DNA from: Shinella sp. XGS7
Lineage (GTDB): Bacteria > Pseudomonadota > Gammaproteobacteria > Burkholderiales > Burkholderiaceae_C
Length of the DNA: 64,000 nt
Assembly (NCBI RefSeq): GCF_020535565.1
Contig: NZ_CP084758.1
Span: 3,981,001 to 4,045,000 of the forward strand
Direction of reading: 5' to 3'
A program made the position numbers and the translations under genes. Below are positions 9,089-17,784 of the stretch, piece after piece; position 1 is the stretch's first letter; each line of letters starts with the position of its first letter. The notes under the pieces were generated by a model. That model made no database searches. It had not been told where the DNA came from and worked only from the letters and a program-made list of their open reading frames with translations.

Positions 9089-12000
9089 TCAGGCCGGCAA
9101 ATCCGCGACGAGCGGCGTGCAGTCGATCAGCCGCCCCTGGCCGGTGATGAAGGCTGCGCGCACCGGCTCGCCGGGCTGCATGGCCTGCACCGCGGCGCGG
9201 TAGCCGCGCAGCTGCGCCAGGTACTCGGCCTGGGTGTGGGGCGCGGGGTTGAGCTTGTAGTCCAGCACCCACCAGACCGCAGTGCCCTCGCCCGGCTCAT
9301 CACGGCAGACCAGGCGGTCGATGCGCATGTCCTGCCCCTGCCAGCTCACCGGCACCTCGTTGCCGGCCCAGCGCAGGGTCGCGGCCTCGAAGAAGGGCAC
9401 GCAGTCGGCACTGGCCAGGATGGCGCGCACGCTGCGCTCCAGGCGCTCGCTGCGGCGCGCGTCCAGGCCATACATCTGGCTGGCCGCGGCCATCAGACGC
9501 TCCAGCGGCTGGCGCAGGCCCTGCGGCCCGCTCCACCACTCCAGCACCCGGTGCAGGGCCTCGCCCAGGGCCGCGCTGTCGTCCACCACCTCGGGGCCCT
9601 GGCCCAGGCTGTGGGCCAGTTCGGCGTCGGGCCCGGGCTGCGCCTGGCGCGGCGGCGCGGGCGGCAGGCGCAGCAGGCTGGCCTCGCTGGCGGCAGCGCT
9701 GCTGGCCTCGGGCTCGGGCGGCACGGCCAGGGGTGCGGCCAGGGGCTGCAGACGGCTCCACCAGGTGGCGCTCGCGGCGGCGCGGCGCGCCGGCGTGCGG
9801 CTGATCAGCAGGCGCTCGCGCGCCCGGGTCATGGCCACATAGAGGGCATTGAGCTCCTCGCGCTGGCGCTGCTCGCGCTCATCGTCCAGCAGGGCCTGCA
9901 GCGAGGGCGGTGGCCGGCTCTCCGAAGCCAGAAAGGCCACGGTGGCCGGCGCGCTGTCCTGCACCGGCCAGGCCACGGCCAGGCTGGAACTCTCGGCGCG
10001 GGCCGGGCCGGCTTCGCCGTCGATCAGGAAGACCACACGCGCCTCCAGGCCCTTGGCGCCGTGCACCGTGAGCAGCTGCACCGCCTCGGGCTCGGCCGGC
10101 GCCGCCAGGGTCAGAGCCCGGCTCTTGAGCGCGCGCACAAAGCCGTAGAGCCCGGCGTAACGGCCGCCATCCAGATCCAGGGCCAGGGCCAGCAAGCTTT
10201 CCACCGCATGCAGGCGCGCGGCGCGCTCACTGGCCGGCACCGCCACGGCCAGACGGCTCATCAGCTCGCCCTCGGCCAGGATGGCATCCAGCAGATCATG
10301 CGGGCTGCGCGCGAGCGCCAGCTCGGCCCAGCGGGCCAGCAGGCCCTGTGCACGGGCCAAGGCCGGCGAGAGCTGCTCGGGCGCGGCTTCCTGCAGCGCC
10401 CCCCACCAGGACCAGCGCTCGGTGGGCGCGGGGCGGTCCAGCCAGTCGGCGCTGCCGGAGCGCTCGGCCAGCCAGAGCAGATCGGCCTCGTCAGCACCGA
10501 AGAGCGGGCTGCGCAGGGCATGGGCCAGGGAGATGTTGTGGCCCGGCGAGGCCAGGGCATCCAGCAGGGCCAGCAGATCGCAGACATCGGGCGATTCCAG
10601 CAGCGGCTGCTCCTCGGGCGCCACATGCGGAATGCCGCGCGCCTTCAGCGCCTGGGCCAGCACGCGCAGGCCCTCGCGCTTGCGCGCCAGCACGAAGATC
10701 TCGCCCGGCAAGACCTGGCCCTGGGTGATGAGCTCGGCGATGCAGGCGCTCAGGCGCTGGGCCTCGGCAGCGCGGCGGTGCAGCTCGGGCTCCTCGCGCG
10801 CCTGGGTCAGGCTGGGACGCCAGGCACCCTCTTCCGCCGCGTCTTCCGGGGCCTCGGCTTCGGCATCCGCCTGCGCGCCGCCGTCTTCGAGAAAGAAGAC
10901 GCCCTCCAACGCCGAGGCGGCGCCGCCGGACTCGGTAGTGTGGGCGCGGAAGCCGCTGTACTCCTGCGCGCGGCTGGCGCTGTCGAACACCGCGTTCACC
11001 GCGGCCAGCACCTGGGGCGCGTTGCGGCGCGTGTGGTCGCAGGCCAGCAGCACGCCGTCCAGGGCCTCGCGCACAAAGTCGCGCGCGGCGGCAAACACCC
11101 GCGGCTCGGCGCGGCGAAAGCGGTAGATGCTCTGCTTGGGGTCGCCCACGATGAAGACCGCCGGCGGACGCTGGCCGCTGGCGCCACCGCCAGCACCCGC
11201 ATAGCCGGCCAGCCAGGCGTGCAGCGCATGCCATTGCAAGGGGCTGGTGTCCTGGAACTCGTCGATCAGCAGATGGCGGATCTGACCGTCCAGACGCTCC
11301 TGCACCCAGCCGGCCAGCACCGGGTCGGACAGCAGGGCCAGGGCACCGCGTTCCAGATCGTTCATGTCCACCAGGCCGCGCTCGCGCTTGAGCGCCTCGA
11401 ACTCGGCCAGCAGGGCCAGGGCCAGGCCGCACATCTGGCGGTGCCAGCGCGCCGCCTGGGCCTGCTCGCGAGCCTGGCGGATCTGCAACAGGGCGTCGCC
11501 CGCAGCCAGCAGCTCGGGCGCCTCGCCCAGGTTCTTGCGCAGGCCCCCGCTGGCGGTGAAGAGCGCGGCCCAGATGGCCTCGAAAGCCTCCAGCGTGGCG
11601 CCGGCATCGGCCGCGCCACCCCAGGCCGTCAGTGCCTGTTCCACCGCCACCGCGGCTTTCCTGGGCGTGGCGGTTTTGGCCTGACCCAGCTGAATCGCCA
11701 GGGCCTGAAGCGACGCGGCCAAGGTTGCAAAAGCGGCGGCTGGATCCAGCGCGGCATCCGGCACGCTGCCCAGCAGGCGCCCGGCGGCGTGAGCCAGGCG
11801 GATCTCCACCCGCTTGGAGAAGGCCGCCTCCAGCCAGGCCTGCAGCTTGTTGCGGCCCTGGCTGAGCACCAGGTCCTGGTAGTCGGCCAGCAGCGCGGCA
11901 TCGGCCAGCACCGCGCTCTGGAAGCGGGCCATCAGCTCGGGCATGAGCTCGGCCTCGTCCTCCAGCAGCTGCAGCTCGGGGGCCAGGCCTTGCGCCTCCA

Positions 12001-12460
12001 GCAGCTCCAGCGGGGCGGCGCGCAGCAGCTGGGAGAACCAGGCGTGGAAGGTGCGGATCTCCACCGCCCGGCCCTGCTGCAAGAGGCGCTGCTGCAGGCC
12101 GGCCAGGGCCGGGGCCAGGGCTTGCGCCTGCTCGGGCGGCAGGCCGCGCTGCACCAGGGCCTCGCGCCGGCCGGCCTCATCGGCCTGGGCGAACTCGGCC
12201 AGCCACTGCGAGAGACGCTCGCGCATCTCGCCCGCGGCCTTGCGGGTGAAGGTGATGGCCACGATTTGCTGCGGCTCCGCCCCATCCAGCAGGGCGCGCA
12301 GGATGCGCGAGACCAGCATCCAGGTCTTGCCCGCGCCGGCACAGGCCTCCACCACCACGCTGCGCCGCGGGTCGCAGGCCAGGGCATAGAAACGTTCGCG
12401 CGCCACCGGCGCGCCGTCCACCGTGTAGGCGGCTTGATTCATCGCTTGCTGAGGGCTCAC
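9089..12460 (-). CDS. addA: AddA-type UvrD/Rep helicase with RecB-family nuclease domain
   Basis: This is a 1123-residue superfamily-1 helicase-nuclease for double-strand break processing with AddB. Helicase motif I is ACAGAGKT (residues 39-46), motif Ia is AITFTRKAAGEMRERL, motif II is DEFQDTSPLQW, and motif III/IV regions include GDPKQSIYRFRRAE. Near the C-terminus, DRLVCRDEP and WVLDYKLN supply the PD-(D/E)XK nuclease core (Asp and the DYK motif). The frame starts at a GTG at 12460 overlapping the addB stop (GTGA); an in-frame ATG at 12443 (MNQAAYTV) is an equally possible start. Order addB-addA on one transcript matches other betaproteobacteria that lack RecBCD. Confidence 0.9.
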   Translation of the reverse strand: MSPQQAMNQAAYTVDGAPVARERFYALACDPRRSVVVEACAGAGKTWMLVSRILRALLDGAEPQQIVAITFTRKAAGEMRERLSQWLAEFAQADEAGRREALVQRGLPPEQAQALAPALAGLQQRLLQQGRAVEIRTFHAWFSQLLRAAPLELLEAQGLAPELQLLEDEAELMPELMARFQSAVLADAALLADYQDLVLSQGRNKLQAWLEAAFSKRVEIRLAHAAGRLLGSVPDAALDPAAAFATLAASLQALAIQLGQAKTATPRKAAVAVEQALTAWGGAADAGATLEAFEAIWAALFTASGGLRKNLGEAPELLAAGDALLQIRQAREQAQAARWHRQMCGLALALLAEFEALKRERGLVDMNDLERGALALLSDPVLAGWVQERLDGQIRHLLIDEFQDTSPLQWHALHAWLAGYAGAGGGASGQRPPAVFIVGDPKQSIYRFRRAEPRVFAAARDFVREALDGVLLACDHTRRNAPQVLAAVNAVFDSASRAQEYSGFRAHTTESGGAASALEGVFFLEDGGAQADAEAEAPEDAAEEGAWRPSLTQAREEPELHRRAAEAQRLSACIAELITQGQVLPGEIFVLARKREGLRVLAQALKARGIPHVAPEEQPLLESPDVCDLLALLDALASPGHNISLAHALRSPLFGADEADLLWLAERSGSADWLDRPAPTERWSWWGALQEAAPEQLSPALARAQGLLARWAELALARSPHDLLDAILAEGELMSRLAVAVPASERAARLHAVESLLALALDLDGGRYAGLYGFVRALKSRALTLAAPAEPEAVQLLTVHGAKGLEARVVFLIDGEAGPARAESSSLAVAWPVQDSAPATVAFLASESRPPPSLQALLDDEREQRQREELNALYVAMTRARERLLISRTPARRAAASATWWSRLQPLAAPLAVPPEPEASSAAASEASLLRLPPAPPRQAQPGPDAELAHSLGQGPEVVDDSAALGEALHRVLEWWSGPQGLRQPLERLMAAASQMYGLDARRSERLERSVRAILASADCVPFFEAATLRWAGNEVPVSWQGQDMRIDRLVCRDEPGEGTAVWWVLDYKLNPAPHTQAEYLAQLRGYRAAVQAMQPGEPVRAAFITGQGRLIDCTPLVADLPA

Positions 12461-15150
12461 AGGGCCACCTCATCCCAGTCATCACGGCGGCACAGGCCGC
12501 GCATTTCGCAATAGGCGCAGGCCAGGCCCTCGCCCAGGGCCGGCAGGGCCGCCCCCTCCGCCAGGGCCCGCAGGTCCTCGCGCAGGCCGGCCAGCAGCAC
12601 CGCGGCGCTGCGGTCCACCTCGGGGTGCTCCACCGCCGCCAGACCCTTGGCGTCATCCAGGGCCAGGTATTGCGCCGCCAGGGCGGCGCCCTCCCCCGCG
12701 CCCTGCATCAGGGCGGCATAGACGGCCAGCTGCGTGTCTTCCAGGGGCTGGGCCACCTTGGCCTTGAGCCCGGCCACGCTGCCGGTCTTGTAGTCCACCA
12801 GCAGGCGCGTGTCGCCCGCGAGGTCCACGCGGTCCACACGGTCGATGCGGCCGCGCAGGCGCAGGCCGCTCAGGCGCTCGTCCTCGGGCCAGGGATGGAC
12901 CTCGCGGTCCAGCTCGCCGGCCTGGTAGTGGCGGCCGGCCGCCTCCTGCTCGGCCAGCCAGGCCAGATAGCGCGGCGCAAAGCGCGCGAAGCTGGCCGAG
13001 AAGGGCAGAAACTCCGCGGGCGAGAGGCCCAGGGCGCGCATCTGCGCCTGCGCCGCCTGCTGCAGGCGCTCGCCATCGTCCAGCGGCTCGGTCGCGGCCA
13101 GGCGCTCCTCGTGGAACTGGTGCAGCACGGCGTGCAGCCAGGTGCCGTAGTCGCGCTTGTCGGCCTCTTTCTCCAGCTCGTCCTGCTCGCGCAGGCCCAG
13201 CAGCACGCGGCCGAAGAATTGGTAGGGGCAGCGACGCAGCGCATCCACCGCGCTGGCGCTCAGGGCCGCGGGCAGGCGGCCACCGCCTTGGGCGGCGCTG
13301 CGGCCGCGCGGCGCGGCGGGCAGGACTTCGCGCTCACGCGTATCGACCCAGGCGGGCAGCGGGCCCAGGCCCGCCGCCTGGCGCGCCAGCAGCAGGCGCT
13401 CCAGCAAAGGGCTGGGCGCCAGCGGCTCGGCCCCGCGCTGGTGGCAGCGCAGCAGGGTCAGCACCGGCGCGCGCAGGGCCTGGGCGAACTGCCAGGCCAG
13501 GGCGCGACGCTTGTCTTCCAGGCTTTCCAGGCCCAGGCGCTGCACCAGGGCATCGCTGAGCAAGGCCGGGCCGGCGGGCACCGGGCCCAGGGTGCCGGCG
13601 TCGGCGCCGGGCAGCACGATGGCGCCGAAGGGACGCAGCATGGCGCGGGCCAGGGGCGTGATCATCACCTCCACCTGACCCTCGGCCTTGGGCACGTACT
13701 GGGCGGCCTCCAGGGTGGCATCCGCCCAGGCGGTGAAGTCGGCCAGGTCCAGCTGCGAGCGCTGCAGCACGGCCTCGTGCGCGGAGTCCGGCCAGGGCTG
13801 GCGGCGCAGCCAGAGTGCGTCCAGCAGCTCGGGGCCGGCGGGCTGGGCTTCGAGCCGCGCCTGGGCCTGCAGGCGCTGCAGGAGCAACTCGCCCAGGCGT
13901 TCCAGCCACTGGGCCAGGCTGAGGCTGGCGCTGCCGGGCTGCAGCAGGGGCGCCATGGCCTCCTGCGCCAGGGTCCAGAGCCGGGCGGCGCCGGGCGGCA
14001 GCTTCTCGGGCTTGAGCGCCTGGGGCCGCGACCAGCCGCGGGCGCGGCAGCGCGCCTCCAGGGCGCTGAGCGCGCCGCTGCCGGCCCGCTCGGCCAGGGG
14101 CGCGGCCAGGTCGGTCTTGAGCCAGGCCAGCCAGTCGTCCAGGCTGGCCTCGCGGCGGCAGGCACGCAGCAGGGCCATGAGCTGGGCGGCCGGGGCCGTG
14201 GTGGCCAGGGTCCAGCCGGTCTCGTCGGCAATCACCAGGCCCTGGCGCTCCAGCAGGGCGCGCACGCGGCGCAGCAGCACCCGGTCCTGGGCGATCAGGG
14301 CCACGGGCGCGCGGCCGGCGTTCAGATGGCCCAGCACCGCCGCGGCGCTGCACTGGGCCAGGTCCTCGAAATCGCGGCCCAGGGCCTGTTCCACCCGGCC
14401 GGGCGGGGGGCCGGCGGCAAAAGCCTGGTCCAGATCCAGATCGGCGCTCAGACGCAGCACCGGCAGGCCCGCGGCCTCGGCGCTGCCCAGCAAGGCCGCG
14501 GCAAGGCGATCCGGGCCGCCGCATTGCAGATGGATCCAGGCGCTGGGGCGCAGCGCGAAGAGCGCATCGGTGGCGGGGCTGCGCGGGTCGGCCGCCGCCC
14601 ATTCCAGGGCCACCAGGGCCAGGGCGCGCTCCAGGCCGCCGGGGCCGGCCTGCAGTTGCAGGGCCTCGCGGCCCTGGGCCCAGAACTCAGCCCGCTCCTG
14701 CGGCGCGCGCAGGGCCGCGGCGCGGGCAAAGGCGTGAGCGGATTCCACCAGGCGCTGCACCGCCAGCTCGTAGGCGCGTGGATCGCTGCGCTGCAGGGCC
14801 TGGACCCAGCTCTGGCCCTGCAGCAGCTGGCGGGCGGCCAGGGCGTCGATGGCCGCGTCGAAGCTGATCTGCTGGGCCTGGGGCAAGGCGCTGGGCCCCA
14901 GGGCCGAGGCCAGGCTGTGGGTGGTTTCGATGCGCGGCTGCCAGCCGGGGCGCCCCTGGGTGTGCGCCTGGGCGATCCACGCCCGCCGCGCCGGCGCCAG
15001 GTGCTGGGCAAAAGGTAGCAGCAGCACGGCGTCGCGGGCAGACAGGCCTTGTTCGTCCAGCCACGCCGAGACCCGGGTCGCGAGCTGCGACCAGAACTGG
15101 GCGCTGCCGTGGGCCGCGTCAAGCGGGAAATGGTGAATGCTGTGCTCCAT
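12457..15150 (-). CDS. addB: AddB-type nuclease subunit with PD-(D/E)XK and Fe-S cluster motifs
   Basis: This is an 897-residue partner of AddA. As in the AddB/inactivated-helicase group, the N-terminal region lacks a proper Walker A motif. The C-terminal nuclease domain contains GRIDRVDRVD and LLVDYKTG, giving the catalytic Asp and DYK. Four Cys typical of the AddB iron-sulfur staple are visible: one at RRCPYQFFGR before the nuclease core and three in the terminal CAYCEMRGLC segment. The start is the ATG at 15150, 135 bp from the divergent trxA. The 4-bp overlap with addA implies coupling. Together they would resect DNA ends for RecA loading. Confidence 0.87.
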   Translation of the reverse strand: MEHSIHHFPLDAAHGSAQFWSQLATRVSAWLDEQGLSARDAVLLLPFAQHLAPARRAWIAQAHTQGRPGWQPRIETTHSLASALGPSALPQAQQISFDAAIDALAARQLLQGQSWVQALQRSDPRAYELAVQRLVESAHAFARAAALRAPQERAEFWAQGREALQLQAGPGGLERALALVALEWAAADPRSPATDALFALRPSAWIHLQCGGPDRLAAALLGSAEAAGLPVLRLSADLDLDQAFAAGPPPGRVEQALGRDFEDLAQCSAAAVLGHLNAGRAPVALIAQDRVLLRRVRALLERQGLVIADETGWTLATTAPAAQLMALLRACRREASLDDWLAWLKTDLAAPLAERAGSGALSALEARCRARGWSRPQALKPEKLPPGAARLWTLAQEAMAPLLQPGSASLSLAQWLERLGELLLQRLQAQARLEAQPAGPELLDALWLRRQPWPDSAHEAVLQRSQLDLADFTAWADATLEAAQYVPKAEGQVEVMITPLARAMLRPFGAIVLPGADAGTLGPVPAGPALLSDALVQRLGLESLEDKRRALAWQFAQALRAPVLTLLRCHQRGAEPLAPSPLLERLLLARQAAGLGPLPAWVDTREREVLPAAPRGRSAAQGGGRLPAALSASAVDALRRCPYQFFGRVLLGLREQDELEKEADKRDYGTWLHAVLHQFHEERLAATEPLDDGERLQQAAQAQMRALGLSPAEFLPFSASFARFAPRYLAWLAEQEAAGRHYQAGELDREVHPWPEDERLSGLRLRGRIDRVDRVDLAGDTRLLVDYKTGSVAGLKAKVAQPLEDTQLAVYAALMQGAGEGAALAAQYLALDDAKGLAAVEHPEVDRSAAVLLAGLREDLRALAEGAALPALGEGLACAYCEMRGLCRRDDWDEVAL

Positions 15151-15285
15151 GGAAGCGTGTCTTGTCTTGTTCTTGTCGGGCCCGATCTGGACCTTGGCCC
15201 CGGCTCCCTCGGGCAGCGGGGCTTTATGTCAGAATGATTGTGCCCTGTTGCCGGCTGAGTCAGCCGGCCAGCCCAAGGACAAGCC

Positions 15286-15615
15286 ATGAGCAGCGAACTG
15301 ATCAAACATATTTCCGACGCGTCTTTCGAAGCCGACGTGATCCAGGCCGGCAAGCCGGTGCTGGTTGACTACTGGGCCGACTGGTGCGGTCCCTGCAAGA
15401 TGATCGCCCCCATCCTGGACGAGGTCTCGGCCACTTATCAGGACAAGCTGCAGATCGCCAAGATGAATGTGGACGAGAACCGCGAAGTGCCGGCCAAGTT
15501 CGGTATCCGCGGCATTCCGACCCTGATGCTGTTCAAGGACGGTCAGCTCGCCGCCACCAAGGTGGGCGCTCTGTCCAAGGCCCAGTTGACGGCCTTCCTG
15601 GACGCTAACCTATAA
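15286..15615 (+). CDS. trxA: Thioredoxin 1
   Basis: This is a 109-residue cytoplasmic thioredoxin, the general disulfide reductant fed by thioredoxin reductase. The active site WCGPC is at residues 33-37 and the cis-proline is in GIPTLMLF. Length and fold pattern are those of TrxA, with no signal peptide. The start is the ATG at 15286. It is divergent from addB and lies just upstream of rho, an arrangement widespread in proteobacteria. The end of the gene overlaps a probable rho promoter. Confidence 0.96.
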   Translation: MSSELIKHISDASFEADVIQAGKPVLVDYWADWCGPCKMIAPILDEVSATYQDKLQIAKMNVDENREVPAKFGIRGIPTLMLFKDGQLAATKVGALSKAQLTAFLDANL

Positions 15616-15616
15616 T
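15586..15616 (+). promoter_or_regulatory. Candidate sigma70 promoter for rho
   Basis: TTGACG (15586-15591) and a perfect TATAAT (15611-15616) are separated by 19 bp. The -10 box overlaps the trxA stop codon. The spacer is 2 bp longer than ideal. Position, about 265 bp before the rho start, would give a long leader as is known for autoregulated rho genes. Confidence 0.45.
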
Positions 15617-15882
15617 CTTCCCCACCTGCTCGCGGCTCCTGGGTTCCCGCCCGGGACCGCAAGCAGCAGATTGCCACCATGCCCGACCCGTACAGGGTGT
15701 CTTTTCGGCGCATGGACCCGGCACCCAAGCCCCCCGCCTCTTTCCCGAGTTTTTCCCGGCCGAGCTGCTGATCTGAACGATCGGTGCCGCGCTGGAGGCA
15801 GTTGCAGGCGGCTTGGGTATCGGAGTCACGGTTCCCGACCCTTGGCAGGGTCTTGGACGCTATCCCCGAGGGTTTTCAACCC
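15617..15882 (+). promoter_or_regulatory. Long rho leader, probable autoregulatory region
   Basis: The 266 bp between trxA and the rho ATG hold no convincing gene. There is a short hairpin (GGTTCCC...GGGACC, about 15640-15656). Further on is a C-rich, G-poor stretch (about 15717-15765) with ACCCGGCACCCAAGCC and TTTCCCGAGTTTTTCCC, of the kind Rho binds. In E. coli, rho is attenuated by Rho itself in a comparable leader. The same mechanism here is inference. Confidence 0.4.
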
Positions 15883-17145
15883 ATGCATCTTTCAGAACTG
15901 AAAGCGCTTCACGTCTCGGCCCTGATCAAGATGGGCGAGGAGCTGGAGATCGACAACGTCGCTCGCATGCGCAAGCAGGAGCTGATGTTCGCGATCATGA
16001 AAAAGCGCGCCAAGGCCGGTGAACAGGTCTTTGGCGACGGCGTGCTCGAAGTGCTGCCAGACGGCTTCGGCTTTCTGCGCTCGCCCGAGACCAGCTATAT
16101 GGCCTCGACGGACGACATCTATCTGTCGCCCAGCCAGATCCGACGCTTCAATCTCCACACCGGCGACATGATCGAGGGTGAGGTGCGCGTGCCCAAGGAC
16201 GGCGAGCGCTACTTTGCCCTGGTCAAGGTGGACCGCGTCAACGGCCTGACGCCGGAGGAGTCCAAGCACAAGATCATGTTCGAGAACTTGACGCCCTTGT
16301 TCCCCAAGGAGCAGTTCAAGCTCGAGCGCGAGATCAGGGGTGACGAGAACATCACCGGCCGCGTCATCGATCTTGTCGCCCCGCTCGGCAAGGGCCAGCG
16401 CGCGCTCATCGTCGCGCCGCCCCGCACGGGTAAGACGGTTCTCCTGCAGAACATCGCTCACTCGATCACCGCCAACCATCCGGAATGTTATCTCATCGTT
16501 CTCCTGATCGACGAGCGTCCGGAAGAAGTGACGGACATGCAGCGTTCGGTGAAGGGCGAGGTCGTTTCCTCGACCTTCGACGAGCCGGCGACGCGCCATG
16601 TGCAGGTTGCCGAAATGGTCATCGAGAAGGCCAAGCGCCTTGTCGAGCATGGCCGTGACGTCGTGATCCTGCTCGACTCGATCACCCGCCTCGGCCGCGC
16701 CTACAACACCGTTGTTCCCTCGTCGGGCAAGGTCCTCACCGGTGGTGTCGACGCCAATGCCCTGCAGCGTCCGAAGCGCTTCTTCGGCGCCGCACGCAAT
16801 ATCGAGGAAGGCGGCTCGCTCACCATCATCGCGACGGCCCTTATCGACACCGGCAGCCGCATGGACGAAGTGATCTTCGAAGAGTTCAAGGGCACAGGTA
16901 ACTCGGAAATCCATCTGGACCGTCGCATGGCCGAGAAGCGCGTCTATCCCTCGATCCAGATCAACAAGTCCGGCACCCGCCGCGAAGAGCTGCTGCTCAA
17001 GCCCGAGATCCTGCAAAAGAGCTGGATCCTGCGCAAGCTGCTCTACAACATGGACGAGATCGAGGCGATGGAGTTCATCCTCGACAAGATGAAGGCCAGC
17101 AAGAACAACCTCGACTTCTTCGACATGATGCGTCGCGGTGGCTGA
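15883..17145 (+). CDS. rho: Transcription termination factor Rho (sequence appears mosaic)
   Basis: This is a hexameric RNA-dependent ATPase that ends transcription. The ATG at 15883 ([15 protein letters not shown]) gives the usual 420 residues; longer upstream starts are not needed. The cold-shock-like RNA domain is at about residues 50-125. The P-loop APPRTGKT is at 178-185, Walker B VILLD at 261-265, the Q-loop (LTGGVD) at 285-290 and the R-loop around 322-340. From about residue 150 to 345 (about 16330-16918) Leu/Val codons change from CTG/GTG to CTC/CTT/GTC/GTT. The residues also become alphaproteobacterial, for example RLGRAYN where beta/gamma Rho has RLARAYN. From [16 protein letters not shown] onward the sequence is betaproteobacterial again. 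See findings. Gene identity is certain; the central sequence may not belong to this genome. Confidence 0.97.
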   Translation: MHLSELKALHVSALIKMGEELEIDNVARMRKQELMFAIMKKRAKAGEQVFGDGVLEVLPDGFGFLRSPETSYMASTDDIYLSPSQIRRFNLHTGDMIEGEVRVPKDGERYFALVKVDRVNGLTPEESKHKIMFENLTPLFPKEQFKLEREIRGDENITGRVIDLVAPLGKGQRALIVAPPRTGKTVLLQNIAHSITANHPECYLIVLLIDERPEEVTDMQRSVKGEVVSSTFDEPATRHVQVAEMVIEKAKRLVEHGRDVVILLDSITRLGRAYNTVVPSSGKVLTGGVDANALQRPKRFFGAARNIEEGGSLTIIATALIDTGSRMDEVIFEEFKGTGNSEIHLDRRMAEKRVYPSIQINKSGTRREELLLKPEILQKSWILRKLLYNMDEIEAMEFILDKMKASKNNLDFFDMMRRGG

Positions 17146-17208
17146 GTGAGGGCCGAGGCCGGTGCGCGCCCTGCGCGAACCGGCCGGGTCATTCAAGCCT
17201 GCCTTCCC

Positions 17209-17239
17209 AACGCCGCCCTCTGGGCGGCGTTGTCGTTTT
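17209..17239 (+). terminator. Rho-independent terminator after rho
   Basis: A perfect 10-bp stem AACGCCGCCC/GGGCGGCGTT with a 3-nt loop is followed by GTCGTTTT. It separates rho from rpmE2. Confidence 0.8.
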
Positions 17240-17332
17240 AGGCTACAATCCGCGTTTTTCCGCCGCCAGAAAGTGCGCGCGCATGGTGTGTGCGTGGCTC
17301 CCGGCATTGAACTCCACAGGCGAGAGGTTTCC

Positions 17333-17584
17333 ATGAAAGATGGCATTCACCCCAACTACCGCGAAGTTGTCTTCGTGGACCAGTCCAACGGCTTCCAGTT
17401 TGTGACGCGCTCGACCGTCCAGACCAAGGAAAGCATCGAAATCGACGGCAAGACCATGCCGCTGGTGAAGCTGGAAACCACCAGCGAATCGCACCCCTTC
17501 TACACCGGCACCCAGAAGAGCATCGACAATCTGGGCGGCCGCGTCGAGAAGTTCCGCAACAAGTTCGCTCACCTGAAGAAGTAA
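17333..17584 (+). CDS. rpmE2: 50S ribosomal protein L31 type B (zinc-independent)
   Basis: This is an 83-residue L31. It begins [16 protein letters not shown] and contains [12 protein letters not shown] and [10 protein letters not shown], the type B signature. It lacks the CxxC zinc ligands of type A L31, so it does not need zinc. In many bacteria the type B copy is Zur-repressed; here it sits behind rho, where Burkholderiales commonly carry it as the main copy, and no Zur box was recognised. ATG at 17333, preceded by GAGAGG. Confidence 0.95.
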   Translation: MKDGIHPNYREVVFVDQSNGFQFVTRSTVQTKESIEIDGKTMPLVKLETTSESHPFYTGTQKSIDNLGGRVEKFRNKFAHLKK

Positions 17585-17652
17585 TTCTTCACGAGCCCGA
17601 ACTGATGCGGGCCACGGAATGCAGCGCCGCAAGCCTGCATCTCCGTGGCAGA

Positions 17653-17732
17653 GGCAGCCCAGGCGGCCTCTCATACAAAGGCAGCCCAGGCTGCCACTCA
17701 ACACAAAGGCAGCCTAGGCTGCCTTTTGTTTT
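17653..17732 (+). repeat. Three near-identical palindromes; the last is the rpmE2 terminator
   Basis: Three copies of an imperfect palindrome GGCAGCCCAGGC(T/G)GCC lie at 17653-17668, 17681-17696 and 17708-17723, about 27 bp apart. Copies 2 and 3 are preceded by CAAA. Only the third (stem AAAGGCAGCC/GGCTGCCTTTT with loop TA, then GTTTT) has a T-run and should terminate transcription. The set looks like a duplicated terminator hairpin. Confidence 0.75.
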
Positions 17733-17784
17733 GTCCAGCCTTCTTCGGGCATGATCCGGCCCGGAGTACAAGAGAACACCTCGC

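Noticed and set aside
9236-12514. A 1092-codon + strand frame opposite addA
   Set aside because: Antisense shadow; the - strand frame has complete helicase and nuclease motifs.
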